DNA of 64,000 nucleotides from the NCBI RefSeq assembly GCF_002454115.1, contig NZ_DKIH01000009.1, forward strand, positions 281,198 to 345,197, written 5' to 3'. This DNA is from Sphingopyxis sp. UBA6723. Lineage in GTDB: Bacteria; Pseudomonadota; Alphaproteobacteria; Sphingomonadales; Sphingomonadaceae. Every line of letters begins with the position of its first letter. Position 1 is the first letter of the stretch. This document shows positions 45,951-54,566 of the stretch, in pieces. The position numbers and the translations under genes are program-made. The notes under the pieces are model-generated. The model saw nothing but the letters and a program-made list of their open reading frames with translations, searched no databases and was not told the DNA's origin.

Positions 45951-48173
45951 TCAGAAACGGAAGCTGAGCGATACGCTCGCGTTGCGGCCGGGCTGGGTGT
46001 AGGCGTCAGTGACAGTCGAGGTGGAGGCGAGCCCGCGGACGTCGCTCCACCAGGCATATGTCTTGTCGAGGATGTTGAAGACCCCGGCACGCAGCGTCAG
46101 CCCGTCGACGATGCGGGCGAACGCCGTCGCATCGACGATCGTAAAGGCATCGGGGCGGAAGCAGTCAGGGGTGCAAATGCCCGTGGTGCGTGATGCGCTG
46201 ACGCGGGCGCTGTGCGTCATGATGATCTGGCCGCCAAAGCGCCCCTGCGCCTCGCGATAGCCGACCCCGGCGACCAGCTTGAGCGGATCGATCGTGGACA
46301 GCGGCGAACGGGCGCCCGCGGGGTCGATCACATCGCCCTTGGCATAGGATAGGGCGAGCGTCGCATAGAGGCCGGAGGACGCTCGCCCCTCGAACCGCGC
46401 CTCGGCCCCTTTGACGCGGACGCGGTCGAGATTGACGAATTGAAAGAGGATCGGATTGGCGATCGTCCCCGCGCCGCCAATCTGTTCCTGGCTGATGAAA
46501 TCCTTGTAGCGCGCCGAAAAGCCCGTGACATCCAGGCTGACCGCGTCGCTGGCAAAGCGGATGCCGCCCTCGACGCTTTCACTGCGTTCGGGACCGAGAT
46601 CGGGATTGGGGATCGAGCGGTAGGAAAAGAAGGGCGAGGTCAGGTTTTCGAAGAACTGGTTAACCTGTCCGGGCTCGGGCGCTTTGAAGCCCGTCGCATA
46701 ATTGGCGAACAGCCTGACCTGGTCGGTGATTTTCCACACCGCGCCGAACTTCGGCGACAGGCGCGAGCCATCCTGTTTCGCCGCGGCGAAGGTCGGCAGC
46801 AGCGGGTCGTTGTCGGGCGACAGATCATACCAGTCGAAGCGCAGTGCCGGGTAGAGCAGCAGGCGCCCATCGGCGATCGCGATTTCGTCGCCGACGAACA
46901 GGCCAGCGCGGGTGAAATCGGTGGTGGGGAAGGCGCGCGCTGGATAGGTCTCGCCGGCCGGCGGCACGGTGCCGCCGCGCAGCCCGCGCTGGCGCGTCTG
47001 GCTGATGTCGCCGCCGAAAACCAGGCGGTGAGTGATCGCGCCGGTGGCAAAGTCGGCGCGCGCATCGGCGGACGCACCGAATACGCGGTTCTCGAAAGTG
47101 TTGAGACGGGTGCGATCCGGGAGGGTGGTGCGATCCTCCTCGGTATATTGGCGATCCTCGCCGTCCTGCCAGTAGAGCGCGACGCGCGCGAAATCGATCG
47201 CCCCCTCGCCCTCCCAGCTCCAGTCGAGCGAGACGCGCTTGCGGGTTCCGCTGTCGAAGCCTTCGAGCCGGTCGACGGAGGCGCTGAGGCCTGAAAGGCC
47301 GTTGGTATAGAGGTGCGTGTCGAGATATTCGCCGGTCAAGCGCAGCTTGTGGCCGTTCGCGGGATCGTAAACGAGGCGCGCGAGGGCGGCGTCGGAGCGG
47401 CCGTCTTGCGGATTGGGCCGTGTCCGCACGGCGCCGGTGCCGCCGACCGTCCCCTGATTGTCGAGTTCCTGATAATCGCGGCGGGTGTAGGCCGCCATCG
47501 CCGACCAGTCGCCGCTGCGCCCCGCGAGGATCGCGGTTTCGCTGAACTCCTTGTCGGCGCTGCTGTACGCGGCGCGGAGCAGGCCGCCAACGCTCTTGCC
47601 TTCCTCAAGGAAGTCCGCGGGATCGGCGGTGATGAAACTGACCGCGCCCGCCAAGCCGTCGCTGCCATAGAGCGCCGACGACGGACCGCGCAGGATTTCG
47701 ACCGACTTGATGAGACCTAAGTCCACATAGTCGCCGCGCCCCGACGCCTGCGCGCCAAAGCTGAAGCCATCGGGGACACGGACGCCATCGACCTGGATGA
47801 GGACGCGGTTGCCGCCGATACCGCGGATGTTGAAGCTGTCGTTGCCCGCGCGGCCGGTGGCACCGAGCGCGGCGCCGAAGCGCGCGGGCTGGCGCTGGAC
47901 GCTGACCCCGGGCTCGAAGCGGATGAGGTCGCGGATGTCGGTGACCAGCTCGTCGGCGATCTGTTCGGCGTCTTTGACGGTGACGGTGACCGGAATGTCC
48001 TCGACCTTCACGGGCGTGCGCGTCGCGGTGACGACGATCTGGCTCTTGCGCGCCGCCCAATAGTCGCCGTCATTGTCCTGCGCAAAGACCGGCGTGGCGG
48101 TCGCGACGAGCGCGAGGCCCAGCGCGGTGCCGGTGACTAGGCGGATGGCGGACGGCGAACGGTCGTTTATCAA
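45951..48173 (-). CDS. TonB-dependent haemoglobin/transferrin/lactoferrin-type receptor
   Basis: The 740-residue protein has a leader ending in TPVFAQ, a TonB box region (QIVVTATRTP), a plug (SFNIRGIGGNRVLIQVDG, VEILRGPSSALYGSDGLAG), and a barrel ending SLSFRF. The plug pattern SALYGSDGLAGAVSF and the barrel segment GFKAPEPGQVNQFFEN fit the HmuR/haemoglobin-receptor subfamily. Upstream lie a plausible TTGACC/TAGAGC promoter and a TTGCGA-N5-TCGCAA palindrome consistent with iron control by Fur. It forms an operon with DUF6607. The ligand is probably haem or a haem protein. Confidence 0.92.
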   Translation of the reverse strand: MINDRSPSAIRLVTGTALGLALVATATPVFAQDNDGDYWAARKSQIVVTATRTPVKVEDIPVTVTVKDAEQIADELVTDIRDLIRFEPGVSVQRQPARFGAALGATGRAGNDSFNIRGIGGNRVLIQVDGVRVPDGFSFGAQASGRGDYVDLGLIKSVEILRGPSSALYGSDGLAGAVSFITADPADFLEEGKSVGGLLRAAYSSADKEFSETAILAGRSGDWSAMAAYTRRDYQELDNQGTVGGTGAVRTRPNPQDGRSDAALARLVYDPANGHKLRLTGEYLDTHLYTNGLSGLSASVDRLEGFDSGTRKRVSLDWSWEGEGAIDFARVALYWQDGEDRQYTEEDRTTLPDRTRLNTFENRVFGASADARADFATGAITHRLVFGGDISQTRQRGLRGGTVPPAGETYPARAFPTTDFTRAGLFVGDEIAIADGRLLLYPALRFDWYDLSPDNDPLLPTFAAAKQDGSRLSPKFGAVWKITDQVRLFANYATGFKAPEPGQVNQFFENLTSPFFSYRSIPNPDLGPERSESVEGGIRFASDAVSLDVTGFSARYKDFISQEQIGGAGTIANPILFQFVNLDRVRVKGAEARFEGRASSGLYATLALSYAKGDVIDPAGARSPLSTIDPLKLVAGVGYREAQGRFGGQIIMTHSARVSASRTTGICTPDCFRPDAFTIVDATAFARIVDGLTLRAGVFNILDKTYAWWSDVRGLASTSTVTDAYTQPGRNASVSLSFRF

Positions 48174-48191
48174 AATGCTTCCCCTAATTGG

Positions 48192-48213
48192 TTGCGAGTG
48201 AGTCGCAATAGCG
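48192..48213. promoter_or_regulatory. Candidate Fur-like operator of the haem-receptor operon
   Basis: TTGCGA (48192-48197) and TCGCAA (48203-48208) form a perfect 6-bp palindrome with five bases between, about 20 bases before the receptor ATG. A 13-base half (GAGTCGCAATAGC, 48200-48212) is repeated in inverted orientation at 48252-48264. The site is close to alphaproteobacterial Fur boxes in layout, not identical to the consensus. A fur gene is present at 51728. Confidence 0.6.
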
Positions 48214-48215
48214 AC

Positions 48216-48244
48216 GCTCTAGGCGCGCGAAATCAAGGGGTCAA
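48216..48244 (-). promoter_or_regulatory. Possible sigma-70 promoter of the haem-receptor operon
   Basis: On the minus strand TTGACC (48244-48239), a 17-base spacer and TAGAGC (48221-48216) are correctly placed. The palindrome 48192-48208 lies just downstream, where a repressor would block initiation. The -10 is weak, so confidence is limited. Confidence 0.45.
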
Positions 48245-48251
48245 GTTTTAT

Positions 48252-48264
48252 GCTATTGCGACTC
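48252..48264. promoter_or_regulatory. Second, inverted copy of the operator half-site
   Basis: GCTATTGCGACTC at 48252-48264 is the exact reverse complement of 48200-48212, and GTTTGCG follows, extending it toward a degenerate second palindrome. It lies upstream of the -35 at 48244. Two sites flanking a promoter would allow cooperative or looping repression. Confidence 0.5.
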
Positions 48265-48333
48265 GTTTGCGTCTATGATTGTATGGATATTGGGTTTTGT
48301 ACGCAGGATGATGCGGCGGAGAGGCGGCAACGG

Positions 48334-48467
48334 TCCTCCCTGTGGCGAAGCCATGGGGAGGTGGCAGCGCGAAGCGTTGACAGAGGGGCGTTGCGCAAAG
48401 TCGCGGCGCCCCACCACCCCTCGCTGCGCAAGTGGTCCCCCTCCCCATGGCTTCGCCACAGGGAGGA
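48334..48467. repeat. Dispersed 134-bp palindromic repeat, copy C
   Basis: This is the best preserved copy: TCCTCCCTGTGGCGAAGCC at the left end and GGCTTCGCCACAGGGAGGA at the right end are exact complements. The internal AGCGCGAAGCGTTGACAGAGG differs from copies A and B by two bases. It lies ten bases beyond the phoH stop codon, at the edge of the insert between phoH and ybeY. Confidence 0.92.
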
Positions 48468-48477
48468 TTTTTAGGAG

Positions 48478-49485
48478 TTAAGCCCCCGGCCCTTCATAGG
48501 CATCGACGATCCGCCCCACGATCGGGTGACGCACAACATCGGCGCTGGTGAAGTAGCTGACATTGATGCCCTCGACGCCCTCCAGGCGGCTGACCGCGTC
48601 GGCAAGGCCCGAGCTGGCGGGAATCGGCAGATCGACCTGCTTAGGGTCGCCGCAGATGACCATTCGGCTGTTCATGCCGAAGCGGGTGAGGAACATCTTC
48701 ATCTGCGGAATCGTCGTGTTTTGCGCCTCATCAAGGATGATGAAGGCGTCGGCGAGCGTCCGACCGCGCATGAAGGCGAGCGGAGCAATCTCGATTTCGC
48801 CGCTGGCGATGCGGCGCTCGACCTGTTCGGCGGGCAAGCAATCGTGGAGCGCATCGTAGAGCGGGCGCAGATAGGGATCGACCTTTTCCTTCATGTCGCC
48901 GGGCAGGAACCCGAGCTTTTCGCCCGCCTCGACCGCGGGGCGCGACAGGATCAGGCGCTGGACGCTACCGGTTATCAGCTGCGCCACCGCCTGCGCGACC
49001 GCGAGATAGGTCTTGCCCGTCCCCGCCGGACCGAGCGCAAAGATCACATCGTCCCGCGCCAGCGCCTTCATATAGGGCACCTGCGACGGGGCGCGCGGCA
49101 CGATCGTCTTTTTGCGCGTCCGGATCATCACCGTCGGCGCTTCGTCCTTGTCGTGACGGATGATGCCCGCGAGCGTCGGCTGCGCCGACATGGCGATCAC
49201 GCCGTCGACCATCCCGGCGTCAACCTCCTGCCCCTGTTCGATGCGGTTGTAGAGATCGAGGAGCACGTCGCGCGCACGCGCCGCAGCTTCGGCCTCACCC
49301 TCGATCTGGACCCGGTTGCCGCGCGCCGAGATGTAGACGCCAAGCCGGTTCTCGATGCCGACAAGGTTGCGATCGAACTCGCCGAACAAAATGCCCAACA
49401 GCTGCGTTCGCTCAAATTCCGCGGTCAGTCGGACGCGGTCGCCGGGCTCGGCGGGGGTCGAGGCAGTCAGCGGGCGTTTGGACAT
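48478..49485 (-). CDS. phoH: PhoH-like ATPase
   Basis: The 335-residue protein has a small N-terminal nucleic-acid-binding region and a P-loop domain with Walker A G152-PAGTGKT (LGPAGTGKTYLAVAQ), Walker B IILDEAQNT and SRPAVEAGEKLGFLPGD. PhoH proteins are predicted RNA helicase/nuclease-associated ATPases and act with YbeY. In this genome the two are separated by an insertion. It starts at ATG 49485; miaB is upstream on the same strand. Confidence 0.95.
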   Translation of the reverse strand: MSKRPLTASTPAEPGDRVRLTAEFERTQLLGILFGEFDRNLVGIENRLGVYISARGNRVQIEGEAEAAARARDVLLDLYNRIEQGQEVDAGMVDGVIAMSAQPTLAGIIRHDKDEAPTVMIRTRKKTIVPRAPSQVPYMKALARDDVIFALGPAGTGKTYLAVAQAVAQLITGSVQRLILSRPAVEAGEKLGFLPGDMKEKVDPYLRPLYDALHDCLPAEQVERRIASGEIEIAPLAFMRGRTLADAFIILDEAQNTTIPQMKMFLTRFGMNSRMVICGDPKQVDLPIPASSGLADAVSRLEGVEGINVSYFTSADVVRHPIVGRIVDAYEGPGA

Positions 49486-49521
49486 ATGGGCAAGTCACCT
49501 TGGCTAAGAATGATCCTGTGT

Positions 49522-49541
49522 ACTCCCGCACTGGCGGGAGT
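49522..49541. repeat. Short palindrome between miaB and phoH
   Basis: ACTCCCGC (49522-49529) pairs with GCGGGAGT (49534-49541) around ACTG. It lies in the 131-base gap between the miaB stop and phoH start and may attenuate or process the operon transcript. Confidence 0.6.
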
Positions 49542-49616
49542 CCATCACCGATAGTTTAGGGATTCGACAGAAGGCGACGGAGTGTGGCTTCGTGGAGACA
49601 GCTTCCGCAAGTCGCA

Positions 49617-50963
49617 CTAGGCGACCGCTTCGAACAAAGGCTCGGCGGCAACGCTGTTGGCCCCGGCCGATACGATCCGCACGTCGATCATGTCGCCGAT
49701 CGCGAGGCCGGGAGCGATCACATGCGCCGATTGCAGCCACGGCGTCTTGCCGATCAGCTGCCCGTCGAGCTTGCCCTTGCGTTCGAGGAGCAGCCGCGCC
49801 GTGCTGCCGACGCTCGCTTCGTTAAACGCCTGTTGCTGCTCGTTGAGCAGCGCCTGCAGGCGCTGGAGGCGATCGTTCATCACATCTTCGGAAATCTGAT
49901 CGTCCATCGTCGCGGCGGGCGTTCCAGGGCGGCGCGAGTATTTGAAGCTGTATGCCATTGCGTAGCGCGTCTGATGGATCAGATCGAGCGTCGCCTGAAA
50001 ATCCGCCTCGGTCTCACCGGGGAAGCCGACGATGAAGTCGCCCGAGATTGCGATGTCGGGGCGCACCGCGCGGACGCGTTCGATGACGCGCAAATAACTC
50101 TCGCTGCTGTGGCTGCGGTTCATCGCGGCGAGAATGCGGTCGCTGCCCGCCTGCACCGGCAGGTGGAGGAAGGGCATCAGCTTGTCGACCTCGCCATGTG
50201 CGGCGATCAGCCCGTCGGTCATGTCATTGGGGTGGCTCGTTGTATAGCGGATGCGTTCGAGCCCATCCTCGCGCGCCAGCTCGCGGATCAGGCCGTCGAG
50301 GCCGATCGCCCTGCCACGGTCATCCTCGCCGTCCCACGCGTTGACGTTCTGGCCGAGCAAGGTGATCTCGCGCGCGCCGCCCGCGATCAGGGCGCGGGCC
50401 TCGGCGATCAGGTCGGCGAACGGTCGGCTGATCTCGGCGCCGCGGGTGTAGGGAACAACACAATAGGTACAGAATTTGTCGCAGCCCTCCTGCACCGTCA
50501 GGAAGGCGGTCGGGCGCTGACTCGCGCCGCGTTTTGGCAAAGCGCCGAACTTGCTGGCGGCGGGCATGTCAAGGTCGACCGCTTTCTCGCCGCGCGCCGC
50601 GCGCGCGAGCAGGTCGGGCAGCCGGTGGTACGCCTGCGGGCCGACAACGACGTCGACAGTGGGGGCGCGGCGGGCGATTTCGGCACCCTCGGCCTGCGCG
50701 ACGCAGCCTGCCACCGCGATCGTCGGGCGGCTGCCGTCGGCGCGCTTCAAACGGCCGATGTCCGAATAGACTTTCTCGGCGGCTTTTTCGCGGATGTGGC
50801 ACGTGTTGAGCACGACCAGGTCGGCGTCGGCACCGTCGGCGGCGGCGACATAGCCTTCGGCTGCCAGCATCTCGGCCATGCGATCGCCGTCATAGACGTT
50901 CATCTGGCAACCGAAGGATTTGACGTGAAAGGTCTTGGCGGTGGTGGGGGAGTCGGATTTCAT
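49617..50963 (-). CDS. miaB: tRNA-2-methylthio-N6-dimethylallyladenosine synthase
   Basis: Start is ATG 50963 (MKSDSPTT); an in-frame upstream ATG adds 19 unconserved residues. The 448-residue protein has the N-terminal UPF0004 domain with C19 (SFGCQMNVYD) and NTCHIRE, the radical-SAM cluster motif CDKFCTYC, VPYTRG, and a C-terminal TRAM domain. It adds the methylthio group at position 37 of tRNAs reading UNN codons. It lies between the acyltransferase and phoH on the same strand. Confidence 0.97.
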   Translation of the reverse strand: MKSDSPTTAKTFHVKSFGCQMNVYDGDRMAEMLAAEGYVAAADGADADLVVLNTCHIREKAAEKVYSDIGRLKRADGSRPTIAVAGCVAQAEGAEIARRAPTVDVVVGPQAYHRLPDLLARAARGEKAVDLDMPAASKFGALPKRGASQRPTAFLTVQEGCDKFCTYCVVPYTRGAEISRPFADLIAEARALIAGGAREITLLGQNVNAWDGEDDRGRAIGLDGLIRELAREDGLERIRYTTSHPNDMTDGLIAAHGEVDKLMPFLHLPVQAGSDRILAAMNRSHSSESYLRVIERVRAVRPDIAISGDFIVGFPGETEADFQATLDLIHQTRYAMAYSFKYSRRPGTPAATMDDQISEDVMNDRLQRLQALLNEQQQAFNEASVGSTARLLLERKGKLDGQLIGKTPWLQSAHVIAPGLAIGDMIDVRIVSAGANSVAAEPLFEAVA

Positions 50964-50970
50964 CGGCGCG

Positions 50971-51759
50971 CTATAGGCGATGCCGCGGCGCGGCGGAAGC
51001 CGCCGCGATTTTGGCGGCAATGGCCGCGCGTGCCGCCTCGTTGATCGCCTTGCGATCCTGCTCGACGGCGTCGGGCAGTGGGTCGAGATAGTGGATGGTC
51101 AGCGGGATTGGCTGCTTGCGCGCGAGCAGGCGTTTGAAGTTATCGAGCCCCGATTCGGGGTCGAGCCATGCGATGTCGTTCGCCTCCGGCCCATAATCGA
51201 GGAACACCGGCTGGACCTGCAATTTGGGCGGGGTCGGGATGATCGCCTGGAACAGCGAGGCGCGGAAGGGCAGCAGACCGTCGCCGGGTCCGGTCGTCCC
51301 CTCGGGAAACAGCGTCACCGGGCGTCCACGCGCGAGCGCATCGCGCAGGCTGTTCGCCTGGCTGTGGATGTCGCGCTTCGCCTCGCGCTGGACATAGATG
51401 GTGCTGTTCTGATCGGCGAGCCAGCCGACGAAAGGCGTCGTTTTCACTTCCGCCTTTGACACGAACGCCGAGCGCGCGGCGCCGCCAAGCGCAAGGATAT
51501 CGAGCCAACTGACATGGTTCGAAACGAACAGCACGTCGCGGCGGAGGCGGGTGCCCGTGGTGCGGATCCGCAGCCCGGCGATCCATCCCGCGGCATTGAG
51601 GAAGGCCATGACCATCGGCGACGGCCGACCGACGGCGCGATACAGGAGGTGCGGCACGATCAGAAACAGGAGCGCCAGCACCATCAGGGTCAGGCGGGCG
51701 ACCGTCCGCCAAGTGATCGCGGCGCGATCAGTCGCGCTTGCGATCGAGGGCGACACCAT
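50971..51759 (-). CDS. plsC: 1-acyl-sn-glycerol-3-phosphate acyltransferase-like protein
   Basis: The 262-residue membrane-associated protein has one N-terminal hydrophobic segment (LMVLALLFLIVPHLL), then the acyltransferase blocks H(X4)D (VSNHVSWLDIL) and FPEGTTGPGDGLLPF. It makes phosphatidic acid or acylates a related lipid. The chosen start overlaps the end of fur by 32 bases; a later start is possible since the first 20 residues are not conserved. The fur-plsC-miaB order is found in many sphingomonads and rhizobia. Confidence 0.85.
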   Translation of the reverse strand: MVSPSIASATDRAAITWRTVARLTLMVLALLFLIVPHLLYRAVGRPSPMVMAFLNAAGWIAGLRIRTTGTRLRRDVLFVSNHVSWLDILALGGAARSAFVSKAEVKTTPFVGWLADQNSTIYVQREAKRDIHSQANSLRDALARGRPVTLFPEGTTGPGDGLLPFRASLFQAIIPTPPKLQVQPVFLDYGPEANDIAWLDPESGLDNFKRLLARKQPIPLTIHYLDPLPDAVEQDRKAINEAARAAIAAKIAAASAAPRHRL

Positions 51760-52153
51760 AAAGCTCCATGCGATGGTCGACGAGGCGGAAGCCCAGCCGT
51801 TCGGCGATCACCTTTTGCAACGCTTCGAGTTCGGGATCGACAAATTCGATCACCTTGCCCGTTTCGACGTCGATCAGATGATCGTGATGGGCCTCGGGCG
51901 CGGCTTCGTAACGCGAGCGCCCGTCCCCGAAATCATGGCGATCGAGGATGCCTGCCTCTTCGAACAGGCGCACCGTGCGGTAAACGGTGGCGATCGAAAT
52001 GCCGCTGTCGATCTTGGACGCGCGCTCATAGAGCGTTTCGACATCGGGATGATCCTCGGAATCCGAGATGACGCGCGCGATGATGCGGCGCTGCTCGGTA
52101 ATGCGCAGCCCCTTTTCGTGGCACAGGGCTTCGAGATCGATGGTACCGGACAT
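51728..52153 (-). CDS. fur: Fur-family transcriptional regulator
   Basis: The 141-residue protein has a winged helix (LRITEQRRIIARVISDSEDH, ISIATVYRTVRLFEEAG), the metal-binding HHDHL at 89-93 and the E-F-x-D-P-E dimer segment. The C-terminal CxxC pairs found in enterobacterial Fur are absent, as is common in alphaproteobacteria. It probably represses iron uptake genes; the candidate operator before the haem receptor (48192) is the nearest potential target. Mur or Irr function cannot be excluded. Confidence 0.92.
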   Translation of the reverse strand: MSGTIDLEALCHEKGLRITEQRRIIARVISDSEDHPDVETLYERASKIDSGISIATVYRTVRLFEEAGILDRHDFGDGRSRYEAAPEAHHDHLIDVETGKVIEFVDPELEALQKVIAERLGFRLVDHRMELYGVALDRKRD

Positions 52154-52287
52154 GCTGGCCTTTCCTGCAAGATGCAGCCGCGTCTTTCTTATAACAACTG
52201 TATAGGGTCACCCTGGCGATAGGACAAGGGTGGCACCCCCCGGGCACCCCCCTTTCCCTGCCGGTCCGGGCGCCCAGGAGCAGCGGC

Positions 52288-52722
52288 TCAGGCTTTGACC
52301 TTGCGCTTGCGTCCGCCGCCCCGCCCCTTGGTGCCCAGCCCGATTTCTTTCGCCAGCGCGCGGCGCCGTTCGGCATAATTGGGCGCGACCATCGGATAGT
52401 CGGCGGGCAGCCCCCATTTGGTGCGGTAATCGTCGGGCGTCATGCCATAATGCGTCATCAAATGACGGCGCAACATCTTCAGCTTCTTGCCATCTTCCAG
52501 GCAAGTGATGAAGTCGGGTTTGACCGACGTGCGGATCGATACCGCGGGAACGAGCTTTTCCTCGACGACCGGCGCGGAGCCGAGCCCGGTCAAAGCGGCA
52601 TGAACATTGTTGATGAGCAAAGAAAGATCGGAAATCGCTACGCTGTTATTGCTGACATGCGCGGCGACAATGTCTGCGGTCAGTGTAACGAGCATCTCGT
52701 TGGTATCGGCTTGGTCGGACAT
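52288..52722 (-). CDS. MucR/Ros-family zinc-finger regulator
   Basis: The start is at ATG 52722 and the protein has 144 residues. It contains the prokaryotic zinc finger of MucR/Ros: C-L-E-D-G-K-K-L-K-M-L-R-R-H-L-x-x-H (VKPDFITCLEDGK, then LRRHLMTHYG), followed by MTPDDYRTKWGLPADYPMVAPNYA, the DNA-contacting block. The tail is strongly basic (GRGGGRKRKVKA). MucR proteins are H-NS-like global regulators that repress exopolysaccharide and motility genes by binding AT-rich DNA. It stands alone upstream of fur. Confidence 0.95.
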   Translation of the reverse strand: MSDQADTNEMLVTLTADIVAAHVSNNSVAISDLSLLINNVHAALTGLGSAPVVEEKLVPAVSIRTSVKPDFITCLEDGKKLKMLRRHLMTHYGMTPDDYRTKWGLPADYPMVAPNYAERRRALAKEIGLGTKGRGGGRKRKVKA

Positions 52723-52829
52723 GAGACTATTCCTTATTGTTTTGACCCAGAATCTGGACGGCGACCATTGGAATTCTTGCGACGCCACTTACAATGTTGC
52801 CACTTTGCAAGCGAATGCGCAACGACCGA

Positions 52830-53312
52830 TCAGTTGTTTCCGGCCACTAGCGGCGTGCGGCGCATCGTAATAGCATCGCGCATCTTGCCATCCTGACCGC
52901 GATAATAGGCAGCGCGTCGCCCGACTTCCGAAAAGCCGGTCTGTAAATACAGATGTATCGCATCGTTGTCGGCGCGCATTTCGAGAAAATAGTCATTGGC
53001 ACCCTGCGCAGCGGCCCAAGCCTGCCAGTCCTGTATCAACAACTTGCCGATCCCGCGTCCGCGCCAAGCCGGGTCGACCGCGAGCAGTAAAAGCTCGCTT
53101 TCGGGTCCGGCAATCCGCGCTGCCGAAAAGCCGCATGGCTGGTCGCCAACCCACGCGATGCACACCCGCGCCGAAGGCAGGGCAAACAGGGTGAGCAGCT
53201 GTGCCCCGCTCCACGCCTCGCCATAGGCGGGTTCAAAAGCGGCATCCATGACGCGCATCACCGCGGCGAGATCGGCGACGCGCGCGGTGGTCAGGCGGAT
53301 GTCGTGGGTCAT
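52830..53312 (-). CDS. rimI: GNAT acetyltransferase, probable ribosomal protein S18-alanine N-acetyltransferase
   Basis: The 160-residue protein begins at ATG 53312, which overlaps the tsaB stop (ATGA). It has the GNAT core: LLLLAVDPAWRGRGIGKLLI with the acetyl-CoA P-loop and YLQTGFSEVGRRAAYY. The tsaB-rimI pairing is widespread, which supports RimI over other GNATs. Confidence 0.9.
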   Translation of the reverse strand: MTHDIRLTTARVADLAAVMRVMDAAFEPAYGEAWSGAQLLTLFALPSARVCIAWVGDQPCGFSAARIAGPESELLLLAVDPAWRGRGIGKLLIQDWQAWAAAQGANDYFLEMRADNDAIHLYLQTGFSEVGRRAAYYRGQDGKMRDAITMRRTPLVAGNN

Positions 53313-53926
53313 GCCGGCGCCATCGGCTTGGCGTCGGGCGCGCGGCCATAAATCGGGCTGGGCTGGTCGAGCAATGCCGCCGGCGGCAGACGCCAAAATG
53401 CCCGCGCGTCGGGCAGCATCGCCAGCGCGCGGCCGGTACCGCGCCGCGCAACGAGCGGTTCGGCGCGATTGCCGACGACCAGTTCATCGGTCAGCGCGGC
53501 CGCTTCATCAGGCAACAGCGAACGGAGTTCCGCGCGCGGCGAGAGGTCGGCGGCGAAAGGCTGGACGAACCATTGGCCATGCCCGCCCTCCATCACGACG
53601 AGCGCGCCGCCTGCTGCCGCTATCGCTTCGGCGGCGCTGGCCGCGACGAGCGCGAGCGTCGAAAACCCCCGCACCGGCACCTGCCAGCCCAGCGCCAGTC
53701 CACGCGCCGCGGCAACGCCGATCCGCACCCCGGCAAAGCTGCCCGGTCCGCAACCGACGACGATCGCGTCGGCTTTACCGCCATTGATGAGTTCAGCAAT
53801 CAGGGGAACCAGCCGCTCGGCATGGCCGCGACCGATCACCTCGTGCCGGTAATCCACAACGTCAGCGCCCTCCAGCAACGCTACCGAACAGGCCTCGCTC
53901 GCCGAATCGATTACCAACTGGCGCAT
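53309..53926 (-). CDS. tsaB: tRNA threonylcarbamoyladenosine biosynthesis protein TsaB
   Basis: The start is ATG 53926, since residues before it in the open frame lack conservation. The 205-residue protein shows the ASKHA-fold opening (QLVIDSASEACSVALLEG), RGHAERLVPLI and the GCGPGSFAGVRIGVAAARGLA motif. TsaB partners TsaD and TsaE to make t6A37. It is shorter than the E. coli protein by about 25 residues, within family range. It overlaps rimI by four bases. Confidence 0.93.
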   Translation of the reverse strand: MRQLVIDSASEACSVALLEGADVVDYRHEVIGRGHAERLVPLIAELINGGKADAIVVGCGPGSFAGVRIGVAAARGLALGWQVPVRGFSTLALVAASAAEAIAAAGGALVVMEGGHGQWFVQPFAADLSPRAELRSLLPDEAAALTDELVVGNRAEPLVARRGTGRALAMLPDARAFWRLPPAALLDQPSPIYGRAPDAKPMAPA

Positions 53927-53945
53927 GAAGCGTGGGAGTTTCGGC

Positions 53946-54539
53946 TCAGGCGATGCGATTGAACCGACCGAAGTCGGGGCGCGGACTGCGTTCGAAAATC
54001 GTCGCTGGATCGCCATAGCCAAGGGTCGAGATGAAATTGCTCTTCACGCTCGGCTGGTCACCAAAAAAGGCCGCATCGACGGCATCGTTATCGAACCCCG
54101 ACATCGGCCCCGTATCGAGGCCAAGCGCGCGCGCCGCGAGGATGAAATAAGCGCCCTGCAGGCTGGAATTGCGAAACGCCGTCGCCTTGGCCAATTCATC
54201 ATTGCCCACGAACCAGCTCCGCGCATCGGTGTGCGGAAAAAGTTCCGGCAAATTCTCGTAAAATTTCAGGTCCATGCCGATGATCGCGGTAACCGGCGCC
54301 TTCAAAATCTTTTCGGCATTGGCCGGCATGGCCAGCGCGGCAAGCTTTTGCTTTGCGGCGTCCGACGTACACCAGATGATTCGCGCGGGCAGGCAATTCG
54401 CGCTGGTCGGACCGAACTTCATCAGATCCCAGATCGCGTGCAGCTGCGTTTCTGAAACGGGCGCATCAAGATAGCCATTGTAAGTGCGCGCGGTACGAAA
54501 CAGCTGGTCGAGGGCGCTGTCGGATAACGGTTCGCTCAT
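53946..54539 (-). CDS. RutE/HadB-like nitroreductase (malonic semialdehyde reductase family)
   Basis: The 197-residue FMN enzyme has the short nitroreductase layout: FRTARTYNGYLDAPVS, FGPTSANCLPARI for FMN binding, and SLQGAYFILAARALGLDTGPMSG. The RutE group reduces malonic semialdehyde to 3-hydroxypropionate in the Rut pathway, but no other rut genes are near, so the real substrate may differ. The gap to tsaB is 19 bases. Confidence 0.9.
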   Translation of the reverse strand: MSEPLSDSALDQLFRTARTYNGYLDAPVSETQLHAIWDLMKFGPTSANCLPARIIWCTSDAAKQKLAALAMPANAEKILKAPVTAIIGMDLKFYENLPELFPHTDARSWFVGNDELAKATAFRNSSLQGAYFILAARALGLDTGPMSGFDNDAVDAAFFGDQPSVKSNFISTLGYGDPATIFERSPRPDFGRFNRIA

Positions 54540-54566
54540 CGAGGAATTCTCCTGAAACTTGAAAGA

